A stretch of DNA of 33,513 bases, taken from positions 1-33,513 of the forward strand of contig JACRUD010000172.1 of NCBI GenBank assembly GCA_014304875.1, in the 5' to 3' direction. The position numbers and the translations under genes were made by a program. Within the stretch, counting starts at the first letter, position 1; each line of letters starts with the position of its first letter. The notes under the pieces are model-generated. The model saw nothing but the letters and a program-made list of their open reading frames with translations. It did not search any database and was not told where the DNA came from. Positions 1-9,288 of the stretch are shown here, one piece after another. The DNA comes from Vulcanimicrobiota bacterium (GTDB taxonomy: Bacteria > Vulcanimicrobiota > Vulcanimicrobiia > Eremiobacterales > Eremiobacteraceae).

Positions 1-98
1 ATGAGGCCCAGGGCAAGCGTGCCGACGAAAAGCACGACGAAGATGATCGTGAACAAACGGTACATGCGCAGCCGCGCTTTCCGATTTAAGGGCGCCAT
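1..98 (-). CDS. N-terminus of a membrane-anchored protein (truncated by window edge); possibly LytR-CpsA-Psr family
   Basis: Reverse strand from ATG at 98 reads MAPLNRKARLRMYRLFTIIFVVLFVGTLALGL: basic N-terminus then one hydrophobic helix. Family guess rests only on the common yqeK/rsfS/LCP neighbourhood. Confidence 0.4.
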   Translation of the reverse strand, partial: MAPLNRKARLRMYRLFTIIFVVLFVGTLALGL

Positions 99-100
99 GG

Positions 101-571
101 TCAGCGCTTCTTCGGTGGCGCCTGGGGCTTTCCCCAGAGCCGCTCTAGATTGTAGAACTCCCGCGCTTGAGCGGTGAAGATGTGAACTATGACGGCGCCG
201 TAATCGATCAAAACCCAATTTCCGTCCGCGTAGCCCTCCTTGCGCAGCGGCGACGCAGCGCGTACCTCGGTCGCCTCGATGACGGCATCCGCTATCGACC
301 GCACCTGGACGAGCGAGCGGCCGGTTCCGATGACGAAGAAGTCGGCAAACGACGCGGCTTTACGGATGTCGAGCAGCACGGTATTCTCGGCTTTTTTGCT
401 GACGGCGGCGTCACGACACAAATGCGCCAGCTCGCGAGCTTCCTCGTCGCTGAACGCTTTCGTCCCTGCGCCTGAGGATCTTGAGCCGTTGCGCTGATTG
501 ACGAGCAGGTTTTCCGGCTTGCCAGCAGCGCGCTTCCCAGCCGTACCGCGAACTCTAAGCGGCGCGGCCAA
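101..571 (-). CDS. rsfS: Ribosome silencing factor RsfS
   Basis: AENTVLLDIRKAASFADFFVIGTGRSLVQVRSIADAV...GNWVLIDYGAVIVHIFTAQAREFYNLERLWG is typical of RsfS/Iojap; directly downstream of yqeK. Confidence 0.95.
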   Translation of the reverse strand: MAAPLRVRGTAGKRAAGKPENLLVNQRNGSRSSGAGTKAFSDEEARELAHLCRDAAVSKKAENTVLLDIRKAASFADFFVIGTGRSLVQVRSIADAVIEATEVRAASPLRKEGYADGNWVLIDYGAVIVHIFTAQAREFYNLERLWGKPQAPPKKR

Positions 572-1175
572 TGCGTTGCACCAATTCGTTGTACAAAGCG
601 ACGGTCTCCGGAGCGAAAGCGATGTTGCGCAGCATGAGATGGTCTAGGCTGCCCTTGACGCACGCCAGCAAGCCTTCATCCAGGGAGCGCTCGCAGGCCG
701 CCGCCAGCTCGTCGCGGCCGCCGAACGTACGCGATGGCTCCAGCGAGTCCGCGAGATACACGACTTTCTCCAGGGTTGTCATCTCGGGCACGGCTAGCGT
801 GTGGCGTTCCATCGCGCCGAGCAGTTCGGGATCGTCCACGCCGAACCGGCGGCGCGCGATATCGGCTCCCACGCGGGCATGGAGCAAGACCGGGGAGGTT
901 CTCTCGGCGGCCGACACCGCGAGGCCGTGAGCCGTCGCATACGCGAAAAGTTCTTCCGGTCTCCAGGCGCGCGCGATATCGTGAAGCATACCCGCGAGCC
1001 GCGCCTTCAGCGGCGAGGCTCCGTAGCGGGCCGCTAACTTCTCCGCTGTCCGAGCGACTCCTAAAACGTGGCGATAACGCGTCCGCGGCAACTGCTCGCG
1101 GACGGTCTTGCACAATCCCAAGAAATCGGCCGCGCTGAAGCGACCCTGATGGGGCGCAGCAGCCGCGCACGGCAC
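555..1175 (-). CDS. yqeK: YqeK-like HD-domain (symmetrical Ap4A hydrolase family) protein
   Basis: RYRHVLGVARTAEKLA...GMLHDIAR...HTLAVPEMTTLEKVVYLADSLEPSR motifs; probable GTG start at 1175 (longer ORF to 1253 would overlap rimI). Confidence 0.88.
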   Translation of the reverse strand: MPCAAAAPHQGRFSAADFLGLCKTVREQLPRTRYRHVLGVARTAEKLAARYGASPLKARLAGMLHDIARAWRPEELFAYATAHGLAVSAAERTSPVLLHARVGADIARRRFGVDDPELLGAMERHTLAVPEMTTLEKVVYLADSLEPSRTFGGRDELAAACERSLDEGLLACVKGSLDHLMLRNIAFAPETVALYNELVQRIGRAA

Positions 1176-1183
1176 GTCTGCCG

Positions 1184-1723
1184 TCAGTGCAAGCGCTCCT
1201 TGAGCGCCGCCAGACGATTTTGAAAGATCGCGCCTTTGACGTTGCCCGCCCACATCACGAGCGCGTTTTCATCGTTATCCGAATAGTATCCGCGCCGCAC
1301 GTTCATCGTCGTAAAACCGTACTTCTCATACAATTTTTGTGCTGCGACGTTGGACTCGCGAACTTCGAGCGTCACCCAGCTCGCTCCGCGGTCGACCGCT
1401 TCTTCCAACAGTTTGATCAGCATTCGTTCACCGTACCGCTGGCGCTGTTGGGAGGGGTGGACGGCGACCGTCGTGATATGTGCGTCTTCCAAAATCACCC
1501 ACACGCCGGCATAGGCGACGATCTCTTCGCCGCTGCGAGCCACGAAATAGTGCGCGAGCTTGTTGTCTGACAGTTCGTTATGGAAAGCGTTGCTGGGCCA
1601 CGGGGTTTGGAAGCATGCCGCTTCGATGCGCAGAACTTCCCGAATATCGATCACGCGCATGGGTGAGATTTGAACAGGACGCGCCAGCGATTTCATCGTT
1701 CGTGCAATCTTCGCGGACCTCAA
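1184..1723 (-). CDS. rimI: Ribosomal protein S18-alanine N-acetyltransferase (GNAT)
   Basis: IEAACFQTPWPSNAFHNEL...ITTVAVHPSQQRQRYGERML...VTLEVRESNVAAQKLYEKYGF; start may be the internal ATG at MRVIDIREV. Confidence 0.93.
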   Translation of the reverse strand: MRSAKIARTMKSLARPVQISPMRVIDIREVLRIEAACFQTPWPSNAFHNELSDNKLAHYFVARSGEEIVAYAGVWVILEDAHITTVAVHPSQQRQRYGERMLIKLLEEAVDRGASWVTLEVRESNVAAQKLYEKYGFTTMNVRRGYYSDNDENALVMWAGNVKGAIFQNRLAALKERLH

Positions 1724-1727
1724 ACCC

Positions 1728-2276
1728 GTGACCCTTTATGGCCCGACGGCGGAGGAGGCGGTGCTTCCCGCTGGTAAGCGCCCCAAAATGCAGCCGAAGA
1801 CGGATTTTGCGACCATCCATCTGCCCGACGAGGCCGCGACCAGGGCCTTGGGTACTTCGCTGGCAGATCTGTGCGAGTCCGGCACGGCGATCTTGCTCTA
1901 CGGTCCGCTTGGCGCAGGGAAGACCTCCTTCGCGCAAGCTCTTGTCGCCGGATTAGGCGGCGGCGAGGCGACGAGTCCGACATTCGTCATCGCACATCGA
2001 CACCCGGGCGGCCGCTTGCCCGTGTGCCACTTGGATCTCTATCGGCTAGACGATGACGACGGCGCGCGGGATATCGACTTGGATCACTACGTCACGCCTG
2101 ATGCCGTCGCTGTCGTCGAATGGCCCGAACGCGCGCGCGATTACGCATGGCCGCACGATCGGCTCGAGCTCCACATTTCGATTTCAGGAAACGCCAGGAT
2201 CGGCCGCCTTCGAGGATTCGGCAAATGCGCGGCGATGGTGGATCGCGTGAGCGCCACGAAATCGGAAATCGGCTGA
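1728..2276 (+). CDS. tsaE: tRNA (adenosine(37)-N6)-threonylcarbamoyltransferase complex ATPase TsaE
   Basis: LLYGPLGAGKTSFAQALVAGLGG..SPTFVIAHRH...HLDLYRLD...VVEWPERA. Start may be GTG 1728 or ATG 1788. Confidence 0.94.
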   Translation: MTLYGPTAEEAVLPAGKRPKMQPKTDFATIHLPDEAATRALGTSLADLCESGTAILLYGPLGAGKTSFAQALVAGLGGGEATSPTFVIAHRHPGGRLPVCHLDLYRLDDDDGARDIDLDHYVTPDAVAVVEWPERARDYAWPHDRLELHISISGNARIGRLRGFGKCAAMVDRVSATKSEIG

Positions 2277-2284
2277 CCGCCGCA

Positions 2285-2902
2285 ATGATGACCCTTGGCG
2301 TTTCGACTTCGCAGAGCGTCGAGGTCGCGCTTCATGGAGATTGCCTGAAGGCGACCGCATCGACTGACGTCCAAGCCCTCGATGGACTTTTAATCTGCAT
2401 CAAACGCGTCTTGCGGGAGTCCGGCTGCACTCGCAGTGATATCGGACTGCTGGCCGTGTGCAAAGGCCCGGGATCGTTTACGGGGCTGCGCATCGGCGTC
2501 GCGTTCGCGAAAGCATTCGCTCAAGCGCGTGATCTGCCCGTCATCGGCGTTTCTGCTTACGACATCGTGGACGCGGCCGGCGAGAAAACATACCCGCGCA
2601 TCGCCGTCGTGCGTGCCAGCCGCTCCGGTTACTACTTGCGGGTGCAAGGCGCCTCCGGAGACTGCCCGAAGTTCTTCCATGGTGCAGAACCCGTTTGCGA
2701 GGCGGCCGCGCGCGACGCCGGATGCGACGCTCCTCTTGCGACCTACATCAAGGCGTTCGCGTCCGGTGAACGAGCCGAAAGCGTCGCCCGTTTGGGCGGC
2801 GAGCTTTTTTCCGACGGCGCGGAATCTGACTGGCGGCGGCTGGACATCGACTACGGTCAGCGGCCCAACAGCGTCGTCAACTGGGAGAACAGGCGAGGCT
2901 AA
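2285..2902 (+). CDS. tsaB: tRNA threonylcarbamoyladenosine biosynthesis protein TsaB
   Basis: CKGPGSFTGLRIGVAFAKAFAQARDLPVIGVSAYDIV is the TsaB signature; ATG at 2285 in the long frame 2120-2902, directly downstream of tsaE. Confidence 0.92.
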   Translation: MMTLGVSTSQSVEVALHGDCLKATASTDVQALDGLLICIKRVLRESGCTRSDIGLLAVCKGPGSFTGLRIGVAFAKAFAQARDLPVIGVSAYDIVDAAGEKTYPRIAVVRASRSGYYLRVQGASGDCPKFFHGAEPVCEAAARDAGCDAPLATYIKAFASGERAESVARLGGELFSDGAESDWRRLDIDYGQRPNSVVNWENRRG

Positions 2903-3064
2903 AAGCGGGAGGCAGGCCGCGCGAAACCGAAATTTTATCCTTAGTCTATCGGCCGACGCTTTGCCAGCGCAAGCTTCGTGACAGGGGTCGACGGCGCTGG
3001 TCCTCCAGGCGGACGGCGCAAGAATTCGCACCGCCAAATAACGTTCGAGGAATACCGCAACACA

Positions 3065-5506
3065 ATGGCCTCGGATCGCCTGCTCATGGTAAATATAGAA
3101 GACGAGATGCGCCGTTCGTATCTCGATTACGCCATGAGCGTCATCGTCGCGCGCGCCCTGCCGGACGTCCGCGACGGCCTCAAACCCGTCCATCGCCGCA
3201 TTCTCTACGCGATGGCGCAGCTCGGGCTGACCCCGGACAAACCTCATCGTAAATGCGCGGGCACGGTCGGCGAGGTTCTGAAGAACTACCATCCGCACGG
3301 CGACGTCTCGGTCTACGACGCACTGGTCCGCATGGCCCAGACCTTCAGCCTTCGCTATCCTTTGGTCGACGGCCACGGCAACTTCGGGTCGGTCGACGGC
3401 GATCCGCCGGCCGCCATGCGGTATACGGAAGCTCGTCTTGCGGCCGCCGCCTTGGAAATGCTGGCGGACATCGACAAAGAGACGGTCGATTTCGTTCCGA
3501 ATTACGACTCCTCTGGACGCGAACCGGTCTTGTTGCCCGGCCGCCTTCCCAACTTGCTCGTCAACGGTTCCTCCGGTATCGCGGTCGGCATGGCCACGAA
3601 CATCGCGCCGCACAACCTCGGCGAGATATGCAACGCGTTGATGGCGCTCATCGACGACCGCGATCTTCCGGACGATGAACTGCTGGCGATCGTCCCCGGC
3701 CCTGACTTCCCGACCGGGGCGCTCATTTTAGGACGCGAAGGCATTCGTCAAAGCTACCTCACCGGCCGCGGTTCCATCGTCATGCGCTGCAAACACGAAT
3801 TCGAAGAGATGCGCGGCGGCCGGCAAGCGATCGTCGTCACCGAGATCCCCTTTCAGGTCAACAAGTCGCGTCTGATCGAGCACATCGCCGAGATCGTCAC
3901 CGAACGCAAGACCACCGGCATCGCCGACTTGCGCGACGAGAGCGACCGCACGGGCATGCGGATCGTCATCGAGCTCAAGCGCGAAGCGCAGACCCAACTC
4001 GTGCTTAACGTCCTGTACAAGCACACCTCGTTGCAGAGCTCGTTCGGCGTCAACAATGTCGCGCTCGTCGACGGTCAGCCGCGCACTTTGACGCTGCGCG
4101 AGATGCTCGTTCTGTACATCGAACACCGCAAGGTAGTCATCACGCGTCGCTCGCAGTTCGAACTGCGCAAGGCCCGCGAACGCGCGCACGTTCTGGAAGG
4201 CTATCGCATCGCACTCGACCACATCGATGCGATCATCAGGCTCATACGCGCGTCGCAGACGACCGAAGAAGCGCGCTCCGGCTTGATGAAGAAATTCTCG
4301 CTGAGCGAGATCCAGGCCAATGCGATTTTGGATCTGCGGCTGCAGCGGCTCGTCGCGCTCGAACGAAAGAAGATCGAAGACGAATACGTCGCCCTGCTGA
4401 AGACGATCGCGAATCTCGAGGACCTGCTCCGCAGCGAGCGCAGGATCTACGGCGTCGTCAAAGACGAGATCGCCGCCATCAAGAAGAAGTTCGGCGACAA
4501 GCGCCGGACGCAGATCATGGAGGCCGAGGGAGAATTCGCGATCGAAGATCTGATCGCGGATACCGAGGTCGTGGTCACCGCGACCGCAGGCGGCTACATC
4601 AAACGTCAAAACGTCGACACGTTCCGCGCCCAAAACCGCGGCGGACGGGGCATCGTCGGCCTGGCCCTGAAAAAAGAGGACGTCGTTCGTCATTGGTTTT
4701 CGGCCTCGGCTCACCAGCACATTCTGTTCTTCACCAACCGTGGACGCGTGTACCGGCTGAGGGCTCACGAGGTCCCGGATTCGTCTCGCCAAGCACGCGG
4801 GACGGCGCTCGTCAACTTGCTGACGCTTCCGCCCGGCGAGATCGTGACCGCTATTCTGCCGTTGCGCAAGCTCGGCGCCGCCGGCTTTTTGGTCATGGTC
4901 ACCAAGCGAGGGTTCATCAAGAAAACGGCGCTTTCCGAATTCGGCAACGTCCGCCGCTCAGGACTCATCGCGATCAACCTGATGAGCGGGGACGAGTTGC
5001 TTGGCGTAGCTTTGACCGACGGTCAGGCGGAACTAATGCTCGCGACGACCGCCGGTTTCGCGATACGCTTCGACGAAAAAGCCGTGCGCGCGATGGGCCG
5101 GGCGAGTCGCGGCGTTCGCGCCGTCCGCCTGGCGGGGAACGACTTCGTGCAAGCTATGGACGTGGTCGGCGCCGAGCGCAGGGAAGTGCTCGTCATCACG
5201 AGCAAGGGCTACGGGAAGCGTACGCCCTTGGAACGCTATCGCAAGACGAACCGGGGCGGAAAAGGCATCAGGGCGTTTGCGAGCACGGAGAAAAACGGCC
5301 ACATCATCGAGCAGCTCCTGGTCAAACCAGACGACGAGATCATGATCATATCCAGCCAAGGAATCGTCATCCGGACCAAGGTCTTCCAGATCCGCGAGAC
5401 CGGCCGATCGGCTCAAGGCGTGCGGGTGATGAAGCTCGACGAGGGCGACGTGGTCACCGCGGCCGCCAACATCGGACAACGGGTGGAAGAGGCGGAGAAA
5501 CTGTAA
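3065..5506 (+). CDS. gyrA: DNA gyrase subunit A
   Basis: [50 protein letters not shown]...; GyrA-box-like QNRGGRG and C-terminal beta-pinwheel blades. Confidence 0.98.
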   Translation: MASDRLLMVNIEDEMRRSYLDYAMSVIVARALPDVRDGLKPVHRRILYAMAQLGLTPDKPHRKCAGTVGEVLKNYHPHGDVSVYDALVRMAQTFSLRYPLVDGHGNFGSVDGDPPAAMRYTEARLAAAALEMLADIDKETVDFVPNYDSSGREPVLLPGRLPNLLVNGSSGIAVGMATNIAPHNLGEICNALMALIDDRDLPDDELLAIVPGPDFPTGALILGREGIRQSYLTGRGSIVMRCKHEFEEMRGGRQAIVVTEIPFQVNKSRLIEHIAEIVTERKTTGIADLRDESDRTGMRIVIELKREAQTQLVLNVLYKHTSLQSSFGVNNVALVDGQPRTLTLREMLVLYIEHRKVVITRRSQFELRKARERAHVLEGYRIALDHIDAIIRLIRASQTTEEARSGLMKKFSLSEIQANAILDLRLQRLVALERKKIEDEYVALLKTIANLEDLLRSERRIYGVVKDEIAAIKKKFGDKRRTQIMEAEGEFAIEDLIADTEVVVTATAGGYIKRQNVDTFRAQNRGGRGIVGLALKKEDVVRHWFSASAHQHILFFTNRGRVYRLRAHEVPDSSRQARGTALVNLLTLPPGEIVTAILPLRKLGAAGFLVMVTKRGFIKKTALSEFGNVRRSGLIAINLMSGDELLGVALTDGQAELMLATTAGFAIRFDEKAVRAMGRASRGVRAVRLAGNDFVQAMDVVGAERREVLVITSKGYGKRTPLERYRKTNRGGKGIRAFASTEKNGHIIEQLLVKPDDEIMIISSQGIVIRTKVFQIRETGRSAQGVRVMKLDEGDVVTAAANIGQRVEEAEKL

Positions 5507-5527
5507 GGGCGAAGACCCAAGCCACTA

Positions 5528-5866
5528 GTGGTGAGTGAGGCAGCGAGCGTGGATCAGAACGATTTCGGCAACGAGGTGCTCAAGGCGAGCACGCCTGTCT
5601 TGGTCGATTTTTGGGCGCCGTGGTGCGGGCCGTGCCGCATGGTCGGACCGGTCGTTGAGAAAGTGGCGCAAACCTACAAGCAGCGGCTCAAGGTCGTCAA
5701 GGTCAACACGGATGAAAGCCCCAGCGTCGCAGGCAAGTACGAAGTCTCCGGGATACCGTGCCTTATTTTGTTCAAGAACGGGCAGCCGGTGGACCGCATC
5801 GTCGGATACGTGCCCGAAAAGCAGCTCGCGGAGATGGTCGACAAGCACCTCGCCCCAGCGGCGTAA
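5528..5866 (+). CDS. trxA: Thioredoxin
   Basis: VLVDFWAPWCGPCRMVGPVVEKVA...VNTDESPSVAGKYEVSGIPCLILFKNG with WCGPC active site. Confidence 0.96.
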   Translation: MVSEAASVDQNDFGNEVLKASTPVLVDFWAPWCGPCRMVGPVVEKVAQTYKQRLKVVKVNTDESPSVAGKYEVSGIPCLILFKNGQPVDRIVGYVPEKQLAEMVDKHLAPAA

Positions 5867-5896
5867 CAACTCAAGATCGGCGCGTCCGCCTCGCGC

Positions 5897-7279
5897 GTGA
5901 TGCAAACACCTCACTACGGCGCCTTACCCGCCGTGCACCGCTTCATGGACGACGTTGCTGTGGCGGCTTTCGAAGAGCCGCTGGGCCGAACGGCCGTGAG
6001 AACGTGCGTGCAGGAAGCCCTTGCTGAAGCCCGCTCGGCCATGGCGCAACGCGCTTGCCCGCCGCCGAACTACGCCAGCTTGCGAGGCCACGTGTTGGGC
6101 TTGCTGTCGCAACGGGAAGCGTCCGGGCTGATCGGCGTCATCAACGGGTCGGGCGTGCTGCTGCACACCAACTTCGGGCGTGCCCCGCTCGCAAAAGCGG
6201 CGGTCGACGCGGTCCGTGACCTCGGCGGAGCCTACAACAACCTTGAATACGACCTAAAGCGCGGGGAACGTGGCGAGCGATACGATCGAGTGGCCTCGCA
6301 ACTTCGCGAGCTTTCGGGCGCCCCCGGCGCGCTGGTCGTCAACAATTGTGCCGCGGCGATCCTGTTGGTGCTTGATACGTTCGCACGAGGCCGCGAGGTG
6401 GTCGTGAGCCGCGGGCAGCTCATCGAGATCGGCGGTTCGTTCCGGCTGCCCGATGTCTTGAGCAGGAGCGGAGCCACCGTCGTGGAGGTCGGGACGACGA
6501 ACCGGACGTACGCCGACGACTATCGCACCGCGCGAACGGATCGCACCGCGATTTTCATGCGCACCCATGCCAGCAACTTCCGGATGTCGGGATTCACCGC
6601 GCAGGTCGGGCCCGGCGAACTCGCCGCTGTGGCCGCCGAGTCGGCAGTCATAGCATTCGAAGACCTCGGCTCGGGTGCCCTGATCGACCTTTCCCGATTC
6701 GGTCTCCCGCACGAGCCCACCGTCGCCGAGTCGATCGCCGCCGGTTTAGACTTGGTCGCCTTTTCGGGCGACAAATTGCTCGGCGGCCCGCAATGCGGTA
6801 TCCTGTGCGGTCGCGCTGATCTAGTGGAGCGCATGAAACGCAATCCGCTGCTGCGCGCGCTACGCGTCGACAAGATGACTCTGGCGGCGCTCGCCGCCAC
6901 GCTCGCGTGCTATTGCAAGCCGGACCGGCTGCTCGAAATCCCGCTCTTTGCGATGCTTGCGGAACCGGAGAGCTCCCTCCGCCGGCGGGCGCAGTTGCTT
7001 TGCGCGCAGCTGCGCGCGGGCGGATCGGCCGCCGAATTCGAAGTGAGGCCGACGACCAGCATCACAGGCGGGGGAGCCCTTCCATGCGTCGAGATACCGT
7101 CGGTCGCGCTTTGCGTCGGTCCTCAGGGATCGGGCCCGGCCGGCCTTGCAAGGAAGTTAAGGACCACGCGCCCTCCGGTGATCGGCCGGATCGAAGAGAC
7201 GAGACTCGTGCTGGACATGCGGACGATCTTTCCCGAGCAGGATGGGGTTTTGTGCGATCTGCTGGCCGGAGCCGTATGA
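5897..7279 (+). CDS. selA: L-seryl-tRNA(Sec) selenium transferase
   Basis: GVINGSGVLLHTNFGRAPLA...VNNCAAAILL...SRGQLIEIGGSFRLPDV...EVGTTNRTYADDY...FSGDKLLGGPQCGILCGR are SelA motifs. Confidence 0.97.
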   Translation: MMQTPHYGALPAVHRFMDDVAVAAFEEPLGRTAVRTCVQEALAEARSAMAQRACPPPNYASLRGHVLGLLSQREASGLIGVINGSGVLLHTNFGRAPLAKAAVDAVRDLGGAYNNLEYDLKRGERGERYDRVASQLRELSGAPGALVVNNCAAAILLVLDTFARGREVVVSRGQLIEIGGSFRLPDVLSRSGATVVEVGTTNRTYADDYRTARTDRTAIFMRTHASNFRMSGFTAQVGPGELAAVAAESAVIAFEDLGSGALIDLSRFGLPHEPTVAESIAAGLDLVAFSGDKLLGGPQCGILCGRADLVERMKRNPLLRALRVDKMTLAALAATLACYCKPDRLLEIPLFAMLAEPESSLRRRAQLLCAQLRAGGSAAEFEVRPTTSITGGGALPCVEIPSVALCVGPQGSGPAGLARKLRTTRPPVIGRIEETRLVLDMRTIFPEQDGVLCDLLAGAV

Positions 7280-7283
7280 TCCC

Positions 7284-9173
7284 GTGCATATCATCGGAAC
7301 GGCCGGCCACGTCGACCACGGCAAAAGTTCGCTCGTCATCTCGCTGACGGGCCACGACCCGGATCGTCTGCAAGAAGAACGCCGACGCGGCATGACGCTC
7401 GATCTGGGGTTTGCTCCGCTACGCTTTCCCGATGGCATCGAAGCGGGCATCATCGACGTTCCGGGGCACGAGAAGTTCTTACACAACATGCTCGCGGGCG
7501 CCGCAGGCATGGAGCTCTTGCTGTTGGTCGTCTCGGCTGTTGAGGGACCGATGCCCCAAACCTCGGAGCATCTGCAGATCCTAAACTTTTTGAATGTGAA
7601 GAGCGCGATTATCGTTCTCACGCATTGCGATCTGGTCGCCGAGGAAGAACAGCAAATCGCCGCCACCCTCGTGCTCGACGCATGTCGGGGGACGGTCGCC
7701 GAGGGAGCGCCGATCGTTTCCGTCTCCAACGCGACGGGTGCCGGCATCGAGCGACTGCGGACAGCGATTCACCAGGCGCTCGCCGTTCTTCCGCCGCGCG
7801 ATGCCCAAGCTCCGGCGTACCTACCGATCGATCGCGTTTTCACGCTGCGCGGGCATGGAACGGTCGTCACCGGAACTTTGATGCAAGGCACCATCCGGGC
7901 CGGCGAACGGATGCTGCTGGCTCCCGCGCAGTCGCCGGCGAGAGTCCGCGCTCTGCAGGTGTTCGGCGACAAATCCGATTCCGTAAGCGCAGGCTCCCGC
8001 GTCGCGGTGAACCTGAGCGGTCTGGAAGCGACGGCCGTCACACGCGGAGACGTTCTCACGGCCCAAGATGCTTTCGAGCCGTCGAACGAACTGCACGTTC
8101 GTTTCACCCCGCTTGCGCAAACGCGAGCCAAGCTTCGCCGGCGGACTCCAGTGCGGGCGCACATCGGCGCCGCCGAAGTATTAGGCCGGCTCGTCCTTTC
8201 GCAACCGCCGGCGCACACCGATGCCTCGCTCGGCGCGGTTTTGCATTTGGCGCGGCCCAGCACGGTCTATCCCGGCAGCCGGCTCGTCCTGCGGGGCATA
8301 ACTCCAAAAGTCTTGCTCGGCGGAGCGGTCGTCTGCGGTCCGGCCGACGTCCTGCCGATCGGCGTGCGGTCTCGGGAGAAGGCAGGTGACGAGCCGGACG
8401 ATGATCCGTGCCTGACAAACGTCGCCGCGATCGTCGCGGCAGGCGCGCTCGCGCCGCTTTCGGCCGCGAAAATCGCCGCGAGCGCCAACGTTCGCCTGGA
8501 GTCGGCGGAGCACGCGCTGCAAGCGCTGATCGGCTCGAAGCGCATCGTCGCTTTGGCCAAGCCGCCGCAATACATCAGCCGAGCCGTCTTCGAAGACGCG
8601 CTGCAACGAGTACGAACCGCTTTGCAAGACAATCACAGCCGCTTCCCATGGCGAGCCGGCATGCAGAGCAAGCATATCGCCGCAGTCCTGTGCGTGGAGG
8701 AGACGTTTGCATCGCGTCTGTTGACCGTTTGGGAAAAAGAAGGGTCGGCGGCGCAACCCGCCGGCTACTGGCATCTGCCGGGGGACGACCCGGTGCTCGA
8801 TCCGGCACAGCGCCATTTCTTTGGGTCGGTTTTCAGCGCAGACTCGCAGACGGCGCTTCTGCCGGCATCGTACGCCGCAATCGTCGCCAAGGCCAAAGCG
8901 CTCGGCGTCGCGGCGGCGACGGAGGCGCTGGACGGATCGATCGCAGTCGGCAAGCTCGTTCGGATCGGCGATGACGTTTATCGAACGGAACAAATCGACA
9001 AGGCTCGTCGGGAAATCGAAACCGTCACCGCACGGAGCGGCAGCGCCACGATGTCTCAGCTTCGCGATGCGTTTGGAACTTCGCGCAAGTACGCTCTGCC
9101 GCTGCTCGAATACTTCGACGGCATCGGGCTCACCGTCAGGGACGGGGACCAACGCCGCCTCCGCAAACCGTGA
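7284..9173 (+). CDS. selB: Selenocysteine-specific translation elongation factor SelB
   Basis: VHIIGTAGHVDHGKSSLVISLTGHDPDRLQEERRRGMTLDLGFA GTPase motifs plus C-terminal winged-helix region; GTG start 4 nt after the selA stop. Confidence 0.96.
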   Translation: MHIIGTAGHVDHGKSSLVISLTGHDPDRLQEERRRGMTLDLGFAPLRFPDGIEAGIIDVPGHEKFLHNMLAGAAGMELLLLVVSAVEGPMPQTSEHLQILNFLNVKSAIIVLTHCDLVAEEEQQIAATLVLDACRGTVAEGAPIVSVSNATGAGIERLRTAIHQALAVLPPRDAQAPAYLPIDRVFTLRGHGTVVTGTLMQGTIRAGERMLLAPAQSPARVRALQVFGDKSDSVSAGSRVAVNLSGLEATAVTRGDVLTAQDAFEPSNELHVRFTPLAQTRAKLRRRTPVRAHIGAAEVLGRLVLSQPPAHTDASLGAVLHLARPSTVYPGSRLVLRGITPKVLLGGAVVCGPADVLPIGVRSREKAGDEPDDDPCLTNVAAIVAAGALAPLSAAKIAASANVRLESAEHALQALIGSKRIVALAKPPQYISRAVFEDALQRVRTALQDNHSRFPWRAGMQSKHIAAVLCVEETFASRLLTVWEKEGSAAQPAGYWHLPGDDPVLDPAQRHFFGSVFSADSQTALLPASYAAIVAKAKALGVAAATEALDGSIAVGKLVRIGDDVYRTEQIDKARREIETVTARSGSATMSQLRDAFGTSRKYALPLLEYFDGIGLTVRDGDQRRLRKP

Positions 9174-9288
9174 TCCGATTGGAATCACTTGCCGGCAAAG
9201 GAGGTCTTGTGGCTGCGCCGGTCTTACCATAGAAGACGGCCGCAAGCCGGCTGTGCCTGAACCGAGACAAGAACCGAAGGATGGTTCA

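Noticed and set aside
2390-3613. 407-aa minus-strand ORF over tsaB/gyrA
   Set aside because: Antisense to two confidently assigned genes; long spurious ORFs are expected opposite high-GC coding sequence and the translation resembles no family.
3728-4792. 354-aa minus-strand ORF inside gyrA
   Set aside because: Fully antisense to gyrA; biased composition rich in D/R/L typical of codon-position shadow ORFs.
4693-5538. 281-aa alternate-frame ORF at gyrA 3' end
   Set aside because: R/G/H-rich out-of-frame translation of the GyrA C-terminal repeats.
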